Below, in pieces: positions 60,403 through 64,000 of a stretch of 64,000 nucleotides of DNA. A program made the position numbers and the translations under genes. Position 1 is the first letter of the stretch. The number at the start of each line of letters is the position of its first letter. Below the pieces are notes generated by a model, which had not been told where the DNA came from, did not search any database, and saw only the letters and a program-made list of their open reading frames with translations. The stretch comes from Polytrichum commune (lineage: Eukaryota > Streptophyta > Polytrichopsida > Polytrichales > Polytrichaceae), in assembly GCA_950295325.1 (NCBI GenBank), contig OX485803.1, forward strand, positions 70,013,554-70,077,553, given 5' to 3'.

Positions 60403-63180
60403 ATGATTTGGTGTGTGGTTGAAGCATGAGGTGAACCTGTGTAGATTATGTTTTGAGGATACATGAAAATCATAGGTATCTCAAACCATAGTGACATCAA
60501 ATAAACATTTATTTGATGTGAAGTAATTGAGTTACCGTACATGTGGTGTGCAAGATTGTTATCGAGTGAACAGGGAGAAATTTGAGCCAACTTGGCCACT
60601 ATCCTTCCTCGAAGAATTTCAAAGACAATATATCAAAATGTTAACACATTCCATATACTCAAGGAGGTTGATGTAATTGAGTTAAATGAGAACTTGACAT
60701 GATTGTGTGATTTGGACACACTTAATGAAAGTCAAAGTTTCTTTGCAACCTAAAGTGAGAATATAGGCCTCCCTTCCCCAATCCCAGCAAATAGTGTTGA
60801 GTGTTGACTTTTTGTCTCTTTCTCAACCAATGACATGCGTCTTTCGATCTACAGAATAATATCATCACTCCCATCTATAGTAAGTTGCTATGCACTTTCA
60901 GACCCCAAAAAGATAGGTGTTTGGAATTGCGTGCTTCCTGTAACTCGTTACCTTTGTGAATCATAATTTATCTCCAGATGTTTTTTTTTGGGTGGTCAAT
61001 ATAGTGGCAGGTAGGTATTAAGGTAACCTGGCATGAAGTCAAGTGACGTGTAAGTTGAAGGGAAGTCACTCAAGCTCCATTCCGGGATGCATAAAGAGAG
61101 GGAGTTATCGCACACAAGCGTATCTCTAATCCATCCAACCTAACTCGACCCCTGTAAGTTTGTGGTCTATTTGTCAATTCCGGGTCAAATCAACTAAAAA
61201 TGGAAACCTTTGGGCTGCATACTATTTCAGGTCTTTTATGTTGGATGAATGAGAGGTGGGTTCGTATGCGATAATTCCCTGTCATATGTGATCATTGGCT
61301 ATGCTGATGATGAAGATCGTCATCACTTTTAGATACATACTTTCTTACAACCTAGGTCAAAATTGAGGAAGTATTTATCGGAGCCAGTGATTCATCGTGA
61401 GGATGATGATGAGGAGGATGCCTTAAGTTAGTAATTTAGTGAGACAATGGGGACCCTGGTCAACTTGAACTAGGGTGATGATCATCGTCACTCCGGTCCT
61501 AATCCTCTGACCTCCTCCTACTTCCCCCTGCCTGCTGCTTAGAAAGCAAAGATTTTTTTTTTTCTTTCTTTTTTTGCCTTCTTCATTGTCCAAGATTCGA
61601 TGAGTGAGCGCATTGCGGGGCTGCACTTTAGACTTCGGTGCAGATGCAACCCACAACATTAATCATCAGCAGAGCGTTTAGTAGCTTAGAGTTAGGTAGT
61701 AGGAGGTGAACCAGAGTACGGATAGGTGATGCATCGACAGCCGACAGGCATGATGGATCGATCGGAGGCTGGAGTTGTAGTTTTAGGCTCGTGGAGTACA
61801 TGTACTATTATAACTCACCATCCCCACATGGACGGATGATACAAGCTTCAGTGCTGTTTCCTGTGAGCAGCAAGTCTGGGTGTCGATCGATGATCATTAT
61901 ATTGCCGGCCGGATCATGAGGAGCCTTGAAGCTCGACCCTGCAGCGCCTATATTTTATGTCGAAGAAGAAGAATATCAAGGTGCTCAAGTTTGAATGATA
62001 TTGCTCAAGGTTCGGGATGGGACTACCTACTCCGTAATATTACTTAGCCCAGTGCGTGTTTCCGGGAGACATCACCATAGTTGTAGGTTACGTGGGTAGA
62101 ATATTCTTGGTGATGGGTTTGCAGGATCCACGAAGCAAGGACGCATTCAACTTAGTTCCAGTTGTTCATGCTGAATTAATTCATCGTGTGCTCATCACCC
62201 GTGTGAAAGAAACTGAGTTGTGATCGACCGGCCACCATTTTTTTTCTTCTTCTTCGCTTCTGCTTTCCTCAACAAGTACTGTAACTCCGGTGACGCAGTT
62301 CGGGGATCTGTGATGCTACTCATTCGGGTTTGGTGGCTTGTGTGGTTTGGGTTGTAGTTGGTGAAAGGTGTTTTGATTTTTTTTTAATAATTTCATTTCC
62401 CTGACCGACAGTAGTACTGCTATAGATTCATTCATTCGTTCCTGCAACCCAAATTGTGGATTTCTGAAACTGCACAAGTTGTCAACTTATGAACCGAGCG
62501 AGGCGCTGATCCACCGTGATGTATAGCGAATTTAGTTGGAGATTATCAACATCTTGGGAGTTACCTAATTTACATGCACTGCCAATGGAGCTGAAGTCGG
62601 GTCATCAACTGCCTGTGGACAGCTGCCGTCCACCGACCATCTGTCACCATCTTCGACGTCTCCCCCGGACTATCCTTCTTCCAAGCTACGACCAGTTACA
62701 GATTTCCAGCTTCACTACGCCAATCACTCCAGCCGGGCTGGTCTTGATGTCGATTGTGAAGAATTAGAGGACAGGATGATCTCGCAACAGCTGCACCACA
62801 CTTGATAAGTCCTGCCCACGTTCTCCCATGTCCAAGCCTTGTAGGAGTACTACTTATACTTGCGGCTGGCTGGCAGGCAAGCAAGCAAGCAAGCAAGGTA
62901 CCTAGCATTTTTCGCCAGTCATGCTAGGGGAGTTATATCACCGATGTTGCATTTGATGGTGAAAATGCTCTAATTCTGGGTGCACTGATATTGAAGACAA
63001 AATGCTTCCTTGTTGCTCTTCCTCTTCCTCTTCCGCACTTCTGTATAGATGTGCAAGTAGCCAAGAACACTGGGAGCTATTAAGTAGCTACGTGCTCCAG
63101 TTTGAGCTGGTGATTCCACCTTAGAGAAGTTGATGATTTGGAGAAATTGAGGCCATCGATCCTTCGGAGACTCCTGCTCC
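60403..63180. other. intergenic and upstream region of the LRR receptor gene
   Basis: 60403-61400 is AT-rich without features. From about 61660 the composition becomes more balanced, as in the 5' flank of the peroxidase, and this probably includes promoter and leader of the gene that starts at 63181. A (GCAA)5 microsatellite lies at about 62876-62897 and a pyrimidine-rich CTCTTCCTCTTCCTCTTCC-like tract at 63016-63035. No TATA box was placed. Confidence 0.4.
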
Positions 63181-63916
63181 ATGACGAGCGAAAGCTCGTT
63201 GCTATGGAGTTTATTAGTTCTTGTGGCCGGCCTCTACGTGACTGTGCTGGTGGAGGCTGTTAGTACAGATGACGCAACGATCCTCCAGAAATTTAAAAAT
63301 AGTGTGCAGCAAGGTCCGAATGGGGTGCTTGGGTCATGGGGATCATCGGCGGACCCGTGCACTTGGACCGGGGTGAACTGCACATCTTCCAGAGTAACTT
63401 CCCTCACTTTGCAGAATGGGCAGTTGCAAGGCACCGTGAGCGACATCGCTGGGTTAGCAAGCTTGCCTATGCTGAAGTTGCTCACCCTGTCTGGGAACAA
63501 TTTCTCGCAGGGGTCGATCTCAAGTTTGACATGGAGCACTACATCCGGATCAGTGTGTCAATTGGAGTACGTGGATCTCTCCTACAACATCCTCCAAGGC
63601 AACTTCACAGAAAATGGGTTCGGTGTCTGCAAGGGGCTGCAAACCCTAAACCTCACAGACAATGAGCTTGTGGGTAGCATACCTGCGGGGATGTACACAC
63701 AGCTGCCGTCCATCAAAGTGATCGACCTTTCTCACAATTCTCTCACTGGGACCCTCCCAACCGAGATCAATTGCAGCAGCTTGCAGGTGCTGAGCCTCTC
63801 TTTCAACGACTTCAACGGCGCTATCCCTTCTGGGCTTGGCCAGTGCCCGCAACTCACTCAGATCGATCTTACAGGAAACAACTTCACCGGTGGCCTCCCT
63901 GCAGACCTTTTCACAG
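63181..63916 (+). CDS. LRR receptor-like protein/kinase, N-terminal exon (partial)
   Basis: First 245 residues of a cell-surface leucine-rich-repeat protein. The ATG at 63181 opens a signal peptide (about residues 1-26, hydrophobic LLWSLLVLVAGLYVTVLVEA). An LRR N-terminal cap follows with the paired cysteines in DPCTWTGVNC (residues 58-67), then about six LRR units with LxxLxLxxNxLxGxIP pattern, such as LQTLNLTDNELVGSIPAG, IKVIDLSHNSLTGTLPTE and LTQIDLTGNNFTGGLPAD. The open frame stops at 63922-63924, but ACAG-GTGCCT at 63913 makes a good donor after 63916 (phase 1), so the gene most likely continues beyond the window. The layout resembles LRR receptor kinases of the BRI1/EMS1 type; the kinase domain is not in view, so an LRR protein without kinase remains possible. 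Confidence 0.85.
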
Positions 63917-64000
63917 GTGCCTAATTAAGTTACCTTGCTTCTTCTCAGTCATCGATCAATTGATTTACTTACGATGCCATTTTAATTCTGCCCCATTTCA

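Noticed and set aside
61423..61659. Lys-rich minus-strand frame
   Set aside because: Poly-Lys comes from a T-rich tract on the plus strand; no domain.
63234..63852. Minus-strand and alternative-frame open frames within the LRR exon
   Set aside because: Shadows of the LRR reading frame; no independent features.
1..64000. tRNA, rRNA or integrated viral genes
   Set aside because: I scanned for cloverleaf-like segments, rRNA core motifs and pararetrovirus-type blocks and saw none convincing; all reverse transcriptase traces fit copia or LINE order. A tRNAscan and profile search would be needed to exclude them formally.

Overview
This is a gene-poor, AT-rich stretch of a land-plant nuclear genome. 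The evidence is a class III (secretory) peroxidase, a chloroplast-type RAP-domain protein with octatricopeptide-like repeats, the start of a leucine-rich-repeat receptor gene, GT-AG introns, and many plant-type transposable elements. Three host genes in 64 kb and deeply nested old transposons suggest a large genome. A non-seed plant is possible, but the sequence alone does not settle the lineage.

Layout. 1-8.3 kb holds a Harbinger-like MITE (1868-2449), an unexplained GC-rich patch, and a decayed pogo-like (Tc1/mariner) transposon (3673-6608) whose transposase is split by a second 580-bp TIR element. 8.34-10.57 kb is a complete four-exon class III peroxidase gene. 12158-20297 is a Ty1/copia retrotransposon with two 237-bp LTRs, a 5-bp target duplication (TATGG), a tRNA-Met primer site and degenerate gag-pol. 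It contains an 825-bp hAT element with an 8-bp duplication in one LTR, and a 1.8-kb foreign insert ending in a perfect 155-bp-arm palindrome. 21.4-23.24 kb is a RAP-domain gene on the minus strand; its 5' part probably extends towards 26.3 kb.

26-63 kb has no confident host gene. It holds two related solo LTRs in opposite orientation (28028-28743 and 45340-46148), a LINE remnant (39432-42225) interrupted by another 980-bp solo LTR, several TIR MITE families, a CACTA-type end, microsatellites and long unassigned AT-rich DNA. At 63181 a gene for an LRR receptor begins and runs out of the window.

The host genes do not form a pathway: one is a cell-wall/apoplast enzyme, one an organelle RNA factor and one a cell-surface receptor. 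The most unusual structure is an array of 9 to 11 short hairpins inside the two related solo LTRs: the loop is conserved (GTCTA-like) while stem sequences differ between units yet stay self-complementary. Next is the 320-bp palindrome with 155/155 matching arm bases inside an otherwise old copia element. Both host genes with full 3' ends also carry tandem NAGNAG splice acceptors next to conserved motifs.
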